NCBI GenBank assembly: GCA_910574285.1
Contig: CAJTAL010000016.1
Coordinates: 1 to 64,000 of the forward strand
Length of the DNA stretch: 64,000 bases
Direction of reading: 5' to 3'
Origin: Lachnospiraceae bacterium
GTDB taxonomy: Bacteria; Bacillota; Clostridia; Lachnospirales; Lachnospiraceae
In this document: one piece after another, positions 33,021 through 41,434 of the stretch
How the letters are laid out: every line of letters begins with the position of its first letter
Position numbering within the stretch: the first letter of the stretch is position 1
Notes under the pieces: generated by a model
Told to the model about the DNA's origin: nothing
The model's input: the letters and a program-made list of their open reading frames with translations, nothing else
The model's database searches: none
Program-made: the position numbers and the translations under genes

Positions 33021-33934
33021 ACCCCGGTCTCCTTTTTCACCATCCTTTTCTTCACGTCGTCATATCCCAGCAGATGCAATTCCTCCTCCATCTGCAGAAT
33101 CTTCGCTTTCGCAATCCTGTCCTTCGCCTCCGGGACATGGATCTCTGTACATACCCGAAGCAAATCATATACTCCCTTCAGCCCTTCGTCGATATCCAGG
33201 ATCACCACGTCATAGATACTCTGCTCTGCGATCTGACGGATCAGCCCGACCCATTCTTCAGGCATTACGGATCTTACATCCTCCGACACCCGAGCCGGAA
33301 GCAGATAATCCAGTCCGTCCATATGCTCCACCAGAGTCGTAAGAACCAGGCCGATATTCCGGCTTTCCTGTCTGGCATAATACAAGATGTCCGCCAAGGT
33401 ACGTCCCTCCCTGGGAAAATATCCTCCGATACCTCCATAGAGTTCCATATTCAGATACAGCACATTCCCGGAAACCGCCAATTCCCGCCCAAGCTTAAGC
33501 CCATATCCGGTCTTACCGCTTCTGTGCACCGGCGAGAATATGCCTATGATCCTCATCTTTCCTGCCTTGACTGTCCGGATAAACAGACCGTCTCCGTCCT
33601 CTTCTTCACTGCATTCCCGGATGATCTCCGCCAGGATCGCCTCCCCCGACTGATATTTGTACACCTCTATCTCGCCCTCATCCGCCTCTGTCTTTCCGGA
33701 GCCTGTAAGCAGAAACACCTTCCCCGCCTTAAGCTTTCTGCGTTCCGCCGCCGGGTAAGCGCCTCCTATCAGCAGGATATCAATGGGCCGTTCCTGCATT
33801 ACCGTCTGCACCTGTGCAATCCCGCCGCACACCTGCACCTGAAACGCAAGCTCCTTTCTCTTCATCAGGAATACCGCAAAAGCCTCTGCATATCCTTCCT
33901 CCCGGTCACAGATCACCAGATTCCTATTACTCAC
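33017..33934 (-). CDS. tadZ: TadZ/CpaE-like localisation ATPase
   Basis: 305 residues. A receiver-like N-terminal domain (about 1-120) lacks an evident phospho-acceptor site. A MinD/ParA-type domain follows with a deviant Walker A, FSPVHRSGKTGYG, in which the second glycine-rich position is altered, and VVILDIDEG as the Walker B strand. TadZ proteins position the Tad secretion machine at the cell pole or membrane. It is the first gene of the pilus operon; the ATG at 33934 lies downstream of a 200-bp gene-free region. Confidence 0.8.
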   Translation of the reverse strand: MSNRNLVICDREEGYAEAFAVFLMKRKELAFQVQVCGGIAQVQTVMQERPIDILLIGGAYPAAERRKLKAGKVFLLTGSGKTEADEGEIEVYKYQSGEAILAEIIRECSEEEDGDGLFIRTVKAGKMRIIGIFSPVHRSGKTGYGLKLGRELAVSGNVLYLNMELYGGIGGYFPREGRTLADILYYARQESRNIGLVLTTLVEHMDGLDYLLPARVSEDVRSVMPEEWVGLIRQIAEQSIYDVVILDIDEGLKGVYDLLRVCTEIHVPEAKDRIAKAKILQMEEELHLLGYDDVKKRMVKKETGV

Positions 33935-34150
33935 ATACTATCCCTCCTCTGCCTGTGCATTTGATTCTCAATTACTTCGTGAATTTCTGCCGATACGGCA
34001 TCGAACACTTTGAAAAAAGAATAACTTGAACCTAACAGATACTAAAACGATCAGACACAAGCTACAAGATGTAACTTGTAGGACGATTATAACCCTCCCC
34101 GACCGCTTTGTCCATCCCGATTTTAAAAAAAGTCAAATTTTGTGCAACCT

Positions 34151-34360
34151 TTACATAATTCCATAAAACGAGATACCATAAAGAAGCGCAACCCCGGGAG
34201 TTCCAAGGATTCCGGATGTCAAAAAAGTCCACGGATTCATCCCGACCCGCACGTCAATCCCCTGATAACCAAGGAATTCATTAACGAAAAATATCAGCGC
34301 CATCCCCACGATTGCCCTGACAATAAAGTTCGTAAACAGATGTGAACGTTTCTCCGGCAT
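34151..34360 (-). CDS. bofA: BofA family pro-sigma-K processing inhibitor
   Basis: 69 residues, two membrane helices. It matches the BofA pattern: RAIVGMALIFFVNEFL, then GIDVRVGMNPWTFLTSGILGTPGVALLYGI with the conserved N-P-x-T and G-x-P-G-V. In Bacillus BofA inhibits the SpoIVFB protease that activates sigma-K in the mother cell. This supports a spore-forming host. It is divergent from the DUF2508 gene. Confidence 0.85.
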   Translation of the reverse strand: MPEKRSHLFTNFIVRAIVGMALIFFVNEFLGYQGIDVRVGMNPWTFLTSGILGTPGVALLYGISFYGIM

Positions 34361-34484
34361 AGCCGCCTCCCTCTTTCAAATACATATCTCCTAATTCCAT
34401 ATATATCCTGAATATGGGTATTTTATTCACAAAATCTGCTTATACTAACACATCATAAAGAAAAACTCATTACGGAGGTGGCTT

Positions 34485-34721
34485 ATGAAACTATTCGAAC
34501 GAGGAAAAGCTGCGGAAGAAGATATCTACAGACGGCTGTCATACGACCCGCAAAGCAATACTCTGCTTGACGAGATCGATATCGCGCGCCGGGAAATCGA
34601 CGATGCCTTCAATAATTTCCAGAACGCCTCGGACCCTGACCTGATCGACTCCTATATCTACAAAGGCAATGCCGCATGGCTTCGCTATCGTTTCCTTCTT
34701 CGTCAGGCCAGGATCATCTGA
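34485..34721 (+). CDS. DUF2508 (YaaL-like) protein
   Basis: 78 residues, helical and soluble, starting at ATG 34485 behind TACGGAGG. LLDEIDIARREIDDAFNNFQNASDPDLIDSYIY followed by RYRFLLRQA matches DUF2508/YaaL. In Bacillus the gene lies next to bofA in the same orientation; here the two are divergent with 124 bp between start codons. The function is not established. Confidence 0.8.
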   Translation: MKLFERGKAAEEDIYRRLSYDPQSNTLLDEIDIARREIDDAFNNFQNASDPDLIDSYIYKGNAAWLRYRFLLRQARII

Positions 34722-34819
34722 TTCCGTTTCATCTACATGCAATTCCTAATAGCCGTACTGCCGGATGGAGTACTAGTACAGCGTTGCATTAATTTCTTGA
34801 ATAATCAGCACTCGCTGTA

Positions 34820-34985
34820 CTAGTATAATCCACACTAATTGACCGCACATTTCGCTGGTCTAAATTTCCATCTGCTGCGTTGTTGTCAATCGACGTAGCC
34901 ACCGCTACGCCTCATTCCTCCGCCTTGCAGGCTGAAAATTTATCCTGCGCGAGAATGTACCGGTAATTAGTGTGGATTATACTAG
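34820..34985. mobile_element. MITE-like element with perfect 21-bp inverted termini
   Basis: The 21-bp ends (CTAGTATAATCCACACTAAT plus T) at 34820-34840 are exactly repeated in inverse at 34965-34985, enclosing 166 bp with no gene. Just left of it, TACTAGTACAGCG/CGCTGTACTAGTA (about 34772-34823) makes a second hairpin. The right terminus supplies the stop codon of tsaC. Confidence 0.7.
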
Positions 34986-36031
34986 ACATGCATCACACGA
35001 TGTCCGGCAGCTTTCAGCAGGCGGTTCATAACCGCGCTCCCGATCCCTTCCGCCGCAAATGCCTCGCTGTAGATAAATTCTGCCCCGTCACTGTCAAATT
35101 CCCGCAGGATGCCGTACAAATGGCTGGCTATCGTAGATTCATCCGTTCTGGTTCCGATACACTTGATGTTACCGGCCTTGTATCGGCCCACCGTCTCTTG
35201 CGTACCTATAATCCCTACTTTGCTCCCTGCCTCTTCTTTTTCTTTCGCCAGACGGTTAATCTCATCCACCACCGCTTCTATCCTCCCGTCCACGACGACC
35301 AGTTCCGCTTTCGGCGCGTAATGCCGGTACTTCATTCCCGGCGCTTTCGGCGCTTTCTTACTGTCCGGGTCTATCAACGTCTTGTCCACTTCAACCTCAC
35401 CGATCAGTTCTTCCAGCATCTCTTCCGTCACTGCCCCCGGCCTCAGGATCATCGGCGGCATCACCGTCATGTCCAGGATCGTCGATTCTACGCCGATCTC
35501 TACGGCGCCTCCGTCTATGATCATATCGATCCTGCCCTCCATGTCGGATGCCACATGCCCGGCCTCCGTCGGACTCGGCCTGCCGGAAGTATTGGCGCTG
35601 GGCGCCGCAATATATCCGCCGCCTGCCCTGATAATTTCCCGTGCGATCTCATGATCCGGCATCCGCACCGCAACCGTATCAAGCCCTCCGGTGGTTCCCT
35701 TCGGCACTTCACGGCTCTTTTTTAAGATCATCGTAAGAGGTCCCGGCCAGAACGCTTCCGCAACCTTTTGCGCCGCCTCCGGCACCTCCTTCGTGATCCT
35801 GTCCAGCGCTTCCATATCCGCGATATGCACGATCAACGGATTATCAGAAGGTCTTCCCTTCGCGGCATAGATCTTTTGCGCCGCCTCCTCATTCAGCGCA
35901 TCCGCACCCAATCCATAAACCGTCTCTGTCGGAAACGCAACCAATCCGCCCTTTTTCAAAATATCTCCGGCCTTTTCGATTACATCCCTGTTCATATGTG
36001 TCTTATTTATCTGCTCTATTATCGTCTTCAT
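34982..36031 (-). CDS. tsaC: Threonylcarbamoyl-AMP synthase (Sua5/YwlC type)
   Basis: 349 residues from ATG 36031. An N-terminal YrdC domain (GGLVAFPTETVYGLGADA, KGRPSDNPLIVHI, PSANTSGRPSPT) is followed by the C-terminal Sua5 domain (APGMKYRHYAPKAELVVV). It makes threonylcarbamoyl-adenylate for t6A37 modification of ANN-decoding tRNAs. The start at 36031 has no good ribosome site, but a promoter ends only 6-7 nt before it (see promoter entry). An ATG at 36049 would fall inside that promoter. The stop codon lies inside the terminus of the MITE-like element, so the last residues may have been changed by its insertion. Confidence 0.92.
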   Translation of the reverse strand: MKTIIEQINKTHMNRDVIEKAGDILKKGGLVAFPTETVYGLGADALNEEAAQKIYAAKGRPSDNPLIVHIADMEALDRITKEVPEAAQKVAEAFWPGPLTMILKKSREVPKGTTGGLDTVAVRMPDHEIAREIIRAGGGYIAAPSANTSGRPSPTEAGHVASDMEGRIDMIIDGGAVEIGVESTILDMTVMPPMILRPGAVTEEMLEELIGEVEVDKTLIDPDSKKAPKAPGMKYRHYAPKAELVVVDGRIEAVVDEINRLAKEKEEAGSKVGIIGTQETVGRYKAGNIKCIGTRTDESTIASHLYGILREFDSDGAEFIYSEAFAAEGIGSAVMNRLLKAAGHRVMHV

Positions 36032-36037
36032 ACCCGT

Positions 36038-36065
36038 ATTATAACACATTCTGGAATGCTGTCCA
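36038..36065 (-). promoter_or_regulatory. Sigma-A promoter abutting the tsaC start
   Basis: On the minus strand TGGACA (36065-36060), a 16-nt spacer and TATAAT (36043-36038) lie so that transcription would start at or next to the A of the tsaC ATG (36031). The mRNA from it would be leaderless. Confidence 0.55.
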
Positions 36066-36069
36066 CTGA

Positions 36070-36756
36070 TTACTTTTTCACACCTGCAAATCCTTCTATA
36101 CCTTGTACTACGGCTTCCGCAATCTTCTTCTGATATTCTTTATCCACCAGTTTATCCGCTTCTTCCCGGTTGCTTAAGAACCCGCACTCGACGATGATCG
36201 TCGGAACTTCTGTTCTTCTAAGCAGATAATAACCGTCATCCGCTTTCTCCTGCCGGTGATTATCCGGATCTACGGCCAGCAGCGCCTTCTGCATTATCCC
36301 GGCCGCCCTCTCCCCTTCCGTCGAATGCATGAAATAAAACACCTGGGCGCCGCTGACACTTTCTTCGTGATAGCTATTCTGGTGAATACTGACGGCAAGA
36401 TCAGGCTTTGTCTTATTGATCAGTTCCACTCTCGCCTTCATGTCCTGCACCTTCTTACTTCCCTCACCGTTCCTGGCAAGGCTTGTATCGTCTTCCCTCG
36501 TCATTACAACCTTAATATTTTTTTTCTCCAGTATATTTTTTATCTTTTTCGCGATCTGCAGATTCACATCCTTCTCCAGTGCATCATTAATTCCGATTTT
36601 CCCGGGATCCTGCTCGCCGTGGCCTGCATCTATGACCACCGTAAGCTTCCCTTTTGTTACCTTCTCGCTTGATACATACTTCTCCAGACTCTTACTGACA
36701 GTTAGCAGTCCCGCCAACAGAAGAATCAGCATCACCAGTTCCACTTTTTTACGCAA
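36070..36756 (-). CDS. cwlD: N-acetylmuramoyl-L-alanine amidase CwlD
   Basis: 228 residues from a TTG at 36756 behind CAGGAGG. A single N-terminal membrane helix is followed by an Amidase_3 domain: zinc ligands in VVIDAGHGEQDPG, E in NDALEKDVNL, H in AVSIHQNSYHE, and catalytic E in TIIVECGFLSN. CwlD makes muramic-delta-lactam in spore cortex together with PdaA. It is adjacent to tsaC and the GH18 gene, and the downstream tsaC promoter begins right after its stop. Confidence 0.88.
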   Translation of the reverse strand: MRKKVELVMLILLLAGLLTVSKSLEKYVSSEKVTKGKLTVVIDAGHGEQDPGKIGINDALEKDVNLQIAKKIKNILEKKNIKVVMTREDDTSLARNGEGSKKVQDMKARVELINKTKPDLAVSIHQNSYHEESVSGAQVFYFMHSTEGERAAGIMQKALLAVDPDNHRQEKADDGYYLLRRTEVPTIIVECGFLSNREEADKLVDKEYQKKIAEAVVQGIEGFAGVKK

Positions 36757-36820
36757 AAAAATACCTCCTGACAGTCACTATACCTAAATATATGACTGCA
36801 AGAGGCATTTTATATGTGAT

Positions 36821-39100
36821 TTAATTAATGTATTTCTGGATCAGCGTCCATACTTCCGCACTCTCCTGTCCCAGAGCCCACGCCGCCGTACCCGCCAGTT
36901 TATGCTCCTTCATAAGCTTTAACTTCGGCTCTATCGACTGCTCGTCCTCCAGCCAGACCTTGTATGTCGCGGTGTCCACCGTCCAGCTCGCGTAATTCTG
37001 CTGTGTCTCCTCATCCCAGGTAAGCTCGACTCCTGCTTCCGCAACCTTTGCTTTTGCCGTCGCCATGTCATAAGCTTCACTGCTGACGCTGATGGAGCTG
37101 TCCGCACCCTCAACCTGCGCTTCATCATCCGGCTCTGCTGCCAGCTCTTCCGCCGTCTTAGGCCGCTCCTGCCATATTCTGGTAAAGAAGGGGATTCCGC
37201 TGATCACTTTTTCAGCCGGAACTTCCTTTAATGTTTCCTGGATTCCTTCCTTCACAAAATTGTAAGAAGACACCGGTCCTGCTACCGGGGAACCTGCATA
37301 ATGCTCATCGTATCCCATGATAATGATATAATCTGCCACGATTCCCTGTTCTTTTCGGTCATACTGCATATTATAACCCTTCGGGACATAATTATCAATT
37401 GACAGGACGAGGCCGTTCTGTCTGCACCTTACGGATAATTCCCGGATAAACTGTATATAATGCTCTCCGCACTCCTCTGAAATCTTCTCAAAATCCACGT
37501 TAATACCGTCCACACCTACACGCAGGGACTCTGATACCAGTTGATTGATCAGATTCTCTCTTCTGGATGTATAGCGCAGCATCTCATAAGATTCGTCGTA
37601 AGAACTGATACCTCCGTCAAAATCCCGGATTGCCGCCCATACCTCTATCCCGGACTGATGCGCGTAATTCACATAATCCGCCGAGGCAATAGAATCCATA
37701 TTTCCCGCCGTATCCTTCACATGGAACCATGTGGGCGAGATCGTCGTGAGACCTTTGCTCTCCGCGATTCTCTGAAGCACAGTATTATTCGCGTCCGTAT
37801 TCGTCACATTATGCCATGCCAGATTAATCGTATAATCCTTGGAAATATTCGTGAACTTCGGCTCTTCAAACGGCCTTGAGATCTCTTTCGTCTCTTCTTT
37901 CTTCAGCTTGCTGTTCTTGATATATCCGATCAGCCCGTCCTTTGTCCGGACTTTCGACCAGTTATCGCCGCTCTCTACAATTGTGACTTCATCCTTTTTC
38001 TTAACCTCTGTCAATACCGGACTCTTCACTCCGCCCAGATAACGCACCTGAGTATTGCGCTTTACTGCCGCGACCGTCGTCTCGCCCCAGTCGCTTACAA
38101 TCATCACTCTGCTTGGTTTATTGTATAATTCATAATCTATATTCGTATATTGCTGGATAAAATCCAAGGCTATGTACGCTGTACTTCCCTCAGTTCTTAA
38201 GATAACGTAGTCTTCGCTCTTCTTCTCCTTTGACACAGTATAATCTTTACTTCCCACCTCTACAGTCACCGTGTCGTTCGGGAGCGTATACAAGAGGACA
38301 TTCTCGTTGGAATCCCAATAGAAACGGCTGTTGATATATTTTCTTACAATATCATACTGGATATAGACTTTGCCGTCTTCTATACTGCCGTGAGGTTCTA
38401 CTACCTCATTATTGATCGTGATTGCAAGCTGTCCTTCATTCTCAATCCCATAATATTTTGCCAAATCATATTTTACCTTTGAAGGACTATATTTTTTCCA
38501 CAAAAATGCTGCTGCAACTGCTCCAACCACTAAGAAAATCAACAGAACTCCTTTCACAATGAGATTTCTCTGTCTTCTTCGCCTAGACTGCTGACCTCTC
38601 GCCGGTCTTTTCCTATTTCCGATACGCTGTGCCGGCTGTCTTCTCTGCCTCGTCTCCTGTTCTTCCGGCCTCCGCCTGCCGGCCGTCAGCCCCTGCGGTC
38701 TTCTTCCTCCGGTTTCCTTATTATCTATCCGGCGTCTTCCCGGCTGCTTCTCGGCCCTCGCCTGTCTGTCCGATGCCGGATTCCCTTCCGAGATCCGACC
38801 GGAACGGACGGCTGTCTGCCCTTCTGCCGGAGTACGCCCTACTCTGCCCGATGTCTGCCCGCCTGCCGGAGCACGTCCGGGTACGCCCGGCGTCCGTAAG
38901 CTTGCAGTTCCCGGCCGCGTCTGTCTGCCCGATATCTGTCCGCCTGCAGAAACACGGTTCTGCCGGGCAGCCGTCTGTCCGTCTGCCGGAATACGGCTCT
39001 GCCGAACGGACGCCTGAGCGTCTGCCGAAACTCGGTCTGTCTTGCCCCTGCTGCCTCTGCGGTCTGAAAATGTGCGGCTCATCCTGTCTTTTTCTTCCAT
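36821..39100 (-). CDS. Membrane-anchored GH18 cell-wall hydrolase with SH3 domain
   Basis: 759 residues from ATG 39100 behind AGGAGG. Residues 1-180 are a basic, low-complexity region with repeated R-x-(P/S)A-(D/G/E)GQ(T/I) units; a membrane helix follows at 181-200, then a Cu-amine-oxidase-N-like region, an SH3 domain (QVRYLGGVKSPVLTEVKK ... YIKNSKL) and a C-terminal GH18 domain. The catalytic strand reads DGINVDFEKI, with Asn at the second acidic position as in SleL-like spore enzymes and the Glu retained. It would cleave glycan in cortex or cell wall. The neighbouring cwlD and bofA suggest sporulation. Confidence 0.82.
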   Translation of the reverse strand: MEEKDRMSRTFSDRRGSRGKTDRVSADAQASVRQSRIPADGQTAARQNRVSAGGQISGRQTRPGTASLRTPGVPGRAPAGGQTSGRVGRTPAEGQTAVRSGRISEGNPASDRQARAEKQPGRRRIDNKETGGRRPQGLTAGRRRPEEQETRQRRQPAQRIGNRKRPARGQQSRRRRQRNLIVKGVLLIFLVVGAVAAAFLWKKYSPSKVKYDLAKYYGIENEGQLAITINNEVVEPHGSIEDGKVYIQYDIVRKYINSRFYWDSNENVLLYTLPNDTVTVEVGSKDYTVSKEKKSEDYVILRTEGSTAYIALDFIQQYTNIDYELYNKPSRVMIVSDWGETTVAAVKRNTQVRYLGGVKSPVLTEVKKKDEVTIVESGDNWSKVRTKDGLIGYIKNSKLKKEETKEISRPFEEPKFTNISKDYTINLAWHNVTNTDANNTVLQRIAESKGLTTISPTWFHVKDTAGNMDSIASADYVNYAHQSGIEVWAAIRDFDGGISSYDESYEMLRYTSRRENLINQLVSESLRVGVDGINVDFEKISEECGEHYIQFIRELSVRCRQNGLVLSIDNYVPKGYNMQYDRKEQGIVADYIIIMGYDEHYAGSPVAGPVSSYNFVKEGIQETLKEVPAEKVISGIPFFTRIWQERPKTAEELAAEPDDEAQVEGADSSISVSSEAYDMATAKAKVAEAGVELTWDEETQQNYASWTVDTATYKVWLEDEQSIEPKLKLMKEHKLAGTAAWALGQESAEVWTLIQKYIN

Positions 39101-39203
39101 GCTGCACCTCCTACTCGACCCTATTATAGCAAAACACCCGGCACTCGTCATTAGTTATTTCGACATTTTCTACATTTTTACGGGGTATTTACAAATTTCA
39201 GTT

Positions 39204-39419
39204 TTAATTCTTATTAATGCTGTTGAACCACAACTCTTGAATATCACCTTTTTCATTCAGTACATAATCCCTCATATAGGCTGTTTTCTCTCGTACCACA
39301 TGCGCCCTGACTATCTGCATCGGGCTCGCCGGAATCCCGTTTATACCAAGACCCACCTGCTTTTTCTCATATCCTGTTAATTCCTTAAACATCTGCTGTA
39401 AATCAACTTCATCCTCCAA
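39204..39419 (-). CDS. Small conserved-looking protein of unknown function
   Basis: 71 residues from a TTG at 39419, with AAGGAGG six nt upstream; the good ribosome site decides the start. The sequence (DLQQMFKELTGYEKKQ, GINGIPASPMQIVRAHVV, EKTAYMRDYVLNEKGD) is soluble and well composed, and I recall similar short proteins in Lachnospiraceae without an assigned role. No bacteriocin leader motif (double Gly) is evident. It is downstream of a possible 48-aa membrane peptide with which it would be coupled. Confidence 0.55.
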   Translation of the reverse strand: MEDEVDLQQMFKELTGYEKKQVGLGINGIPASPMQIVRAHVVREKTAYMRDYVLNEKGDIQELWFNSINKN

Positions 39420-39421
39420 GT

Positions 39422-39568
39422 TTAACCTCCTTGTCGTGCCAGATGATAACTACGGCCGCGATTGCATATACTGATAAAGGAGATGCCGTGATACAATAAC
39501 CTCAATACGCCGCAGCTGATAAAAACAGAAGATAGTCCTGACACTATAATACCTCGCCAATAGTTCAT
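39422..39568 (-). CDS. Possible 48-aa membrane peptide
   Basis: An ATG at 39568 opens a 48-residue frame with one hydrophobic segment (GIIVSGLSSVFISCGVLRLL), ending just before the TTG start of the next gene so that the ribosome site of that gene lies inside it. Only a weak ribosome site precedes it. It is the only coding candidate in the 440-bp stretch 39420-39863, the rest of which appears gene-free. Confidence 0.3.
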   Translation of the reverse strand: MNYWRGIIVSGLSSVFISCGVLRLLYHGISFISICNRGRSYHLARQGG

Positions 39569-39863
39569 GTGATAGTTTGCCTGAAACGGCTGTTTTCTGA
39601 TTCGTCACTGATCTGTTTCTGATAGATTCATAGATTCTTTCTCTAAGAAATGTAAAATATCTTCAAAAAAATAATATTAAGAAATTCTCCCTCCTTTGTT
39701 CTAAGAACGTAGTCATCTGGGAAAACTATCTTCTGATATTGCTATTATAGTCGATTCAAAAAATTTATGCAAGTACTTTTTTATTTTATACTTATTTTAT
39801 CAAACAATTTATTGAACATTCCGGGGAGCCTATGCTATACTACATTAGAAGGAAGTGATGAAT

Positions 39864-40598
39864 ATGAAGATTGAAAAAATAAATGACAATCAGATCCGCT
39901 GCACATTGACGCGCGCCGATCTCGCTGCCCGTCATCTTCAATTAAGCGAATTGGCTTATGGAACCGAAAAAGCAAAATCACTTTTCCGCGATATGATGCA
40001 ACAAGCAGCATTCGAATTCGGTTTTGAAGCGGAGGACCTCCCTCTGATGATCGAGGCGATCCCGGCTTCTTCCGATTCCATCGTGCTGATTATAACGAAA
40101 GTTGAGGATCCTGAGGAACTCGACACGCGCTTCTCCAAATTCGCGCCATCACCAGGCAGCGACTGGGATTCTATGAAGAAGACTCTTCCGAATAAACTGG
40201 ACGGCGCGGATACATTACTTGATTTACTGGATAAGGTAAAGGAAAAACTCAGCAATTCCGTTGTATCGGATGGAAAAGAAGATACTCCCGAAGAACCGCA
40301 AAAAAATATTCTGCGTCTGTTCTCGTTCCCGACGATGAACAGTGTGCTGAAAGCAGCCTGTCTTCTGGAGCCTGTGTACTCCGGTTCAAACACCTTGTAT
40401 AAGGACTGCGAAGAAGATGTCTATATCCTGGCCCTGACACAGTCAGATCTGACGGCCATGGATTTTAACCGCATCTGCAATATGCTGTCGGAATACGGTT
40501 CCCTGGAACCATCCTCCGGCGCTACGCTTGCGTTCTTAGAAGAGCACTGTGATATGATCCTGTCGGCAGACGCCATACAGCAGCTTGCAAAAATCTAA
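39864..40598 (+). CDS. mecA: Adaptor protein MecA
   Basis: 244 residues. The N-terminal MecA pattern MKIEKINDNQIRCTLTRADL is followed by AFEFGFEAEDLPLMIEAIP, a variable acidic linker (about residues 95-145) and the C-terminal ClpC-binding domain (LYKDCEEDVYILALTQSDL, LLSEYGSLEPSSGATLAFLEEH-like). MecA delivers substrates to ClpCP and controls competence and other regulators in Bacillus. ATG 39864 gives the canonical N-terminus; ATG 39858 is closer to AGAAGGAAG. Confidence 0.88.
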   Translation: MKIEKINDNQIRCTLTRADLAARHLQLSELAYGTEKAKSLFRDMMQQAAFEFGFEAEDLPLMIEAIPASSDSIVLIITKVEDPEELDTRFSKFAPSPGSDWDSMKKTLPNKLDGADTLLDLLDKVKEKLSNSVVSDGKEDTPEEPQKNILRLFSFPTMNSVLKAACLLEPVYSGSNTLYKDCEEDVYILALTQSDLTAMDFNRICNMLSEYGSLEPSSGATLAFLEEHCDMILSADAIQQLAKI

Positions 40599-40654
40599 AA
40601 ACAGACGCCATATGTGCCTGTAAACATGCCGGTCCGGCTTGTTTACTTATGACA

Positions 40655-40697
40655 AAAAAGGATGCCGTAAAGATATACCCCTTACCGCATCCTCTTT
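40655..40697. terminator. Bidirectional terminator between mecA and DUF1858 gene
   Basis: GGATGCCGTAA and TTACCGCATCC form a stem with one mismatch, flanked by AAAAAA and CTCTTTTT. Confidence 0.75.
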
Positions 40698-40718
40698 TTG
40701 TCTGCGCCGAACCGCGCA

Positions 40719-40946
40719 TTATGCATTCAATGCCGCATTAACCGTCGCATTAAGTTTCTCTACTAATAAGTCCGGATCAATTCCATGTCCCATAGCGCCT
40801 TCTTCGATAGACTCCATCTGAGAATGCGGACATCCGATACATCCCATCCCCGCCTCCATCAGGACTTCTACGACCTGCGGACATTTCTCATAGTACTGCT
40901 CCAGCAATTGTCCAAACGTCATGTCTTTTGAAATTTTTGCCATCAT
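40719..40946 (-). CDS. DUF1858 redox-disulfide protein
   Basis: 75 residues from ATG 40946 behind AAGGAGGC. The DUF1858/TIGR03980 pattern is clear: ISKDMTFGQLLEQYYEKCPQVVEVL then MGCIGCPHSQMESIEEGAMGHGID, with a CxxC pair. Members are thought to be small redox or metal proteins associated with hybrid-cluster proteins; the partner is unknown here. Monocistronic. Confidence 0.85.
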   Translation of the reverse strand: MMAKISKDMTFGQLLEQYYEKCPQVVEVLMEAGMGCIGCPHSQMESIEEGAMGHGIDPDLLVEKLNATVNAALNA

Positions 40947-41379
40947 AATGCCTCCTTTTCTCTTCAGTGTTTCCATTATAATCGTTTTTTATCATTGTGT
41001 AAACATTTCTATCCAATTTCTTCTAAGTATTTGACGACTCAAATGTCAACCCATTTTTCCTTTTTTTTCGACAAAACTTCATTTTTATTATAACTTCACA
41101 AAACATCCGTTCTTTTTCTTTCCCTGAGTAATCCCCCAAATTCGCCACTTTTAATGTGGAAAATGTGGATAAAATCTTGAAAACACTTATTTTTCCACCT
41201 TTTTCGGCTATTTCATTGTGGAAAACTTGGAAAATTACATTTTACAAGTTTTTACATAAAATTACATTTTTGAACATTTTGTATAATCCTTCTTATTGGA
41301 CTGATCTGCCTTAGATCTCGTATTATGCGCATCAAATCCTTTACTGTATCGCGCAAAAATATAGTTCCGCACTCATTTA
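40947..41379. other. Gene-free AT-rich region
   Basis: About 430 bp of A/T-rich sequence with several GTGGAAAA-like repeats (GTGGAAAATGTGGATAAA, GTGGAAAACTTGGAAAA). No frame, RNA gene or clear hairpin is seen apart from the terminator at its right end. Confidence 0.5.
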
Positions 41380-41425
41380 AAAAAAGATGCTGCATAAGCT
41401 TCGGCGCTTTGCAGCATCTTCTTTC
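41380..41425. terminator. Terminator of the NlpC/P60 gene
   Basis: GATGCTGC and GCAGCATC (8 bp, plus flanking A/T pairs) around a 17-nt loop. On the minus strand a run of seven T follows. Confidence 0.8.
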
Positions 41426-41434
41426 TTTAACCTG

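Noticed and set aside
34030-34140. Terminator at CTACAAG...CTTGTAG
   Set aside because: Only 7 bp stem and no T-run on either strand.
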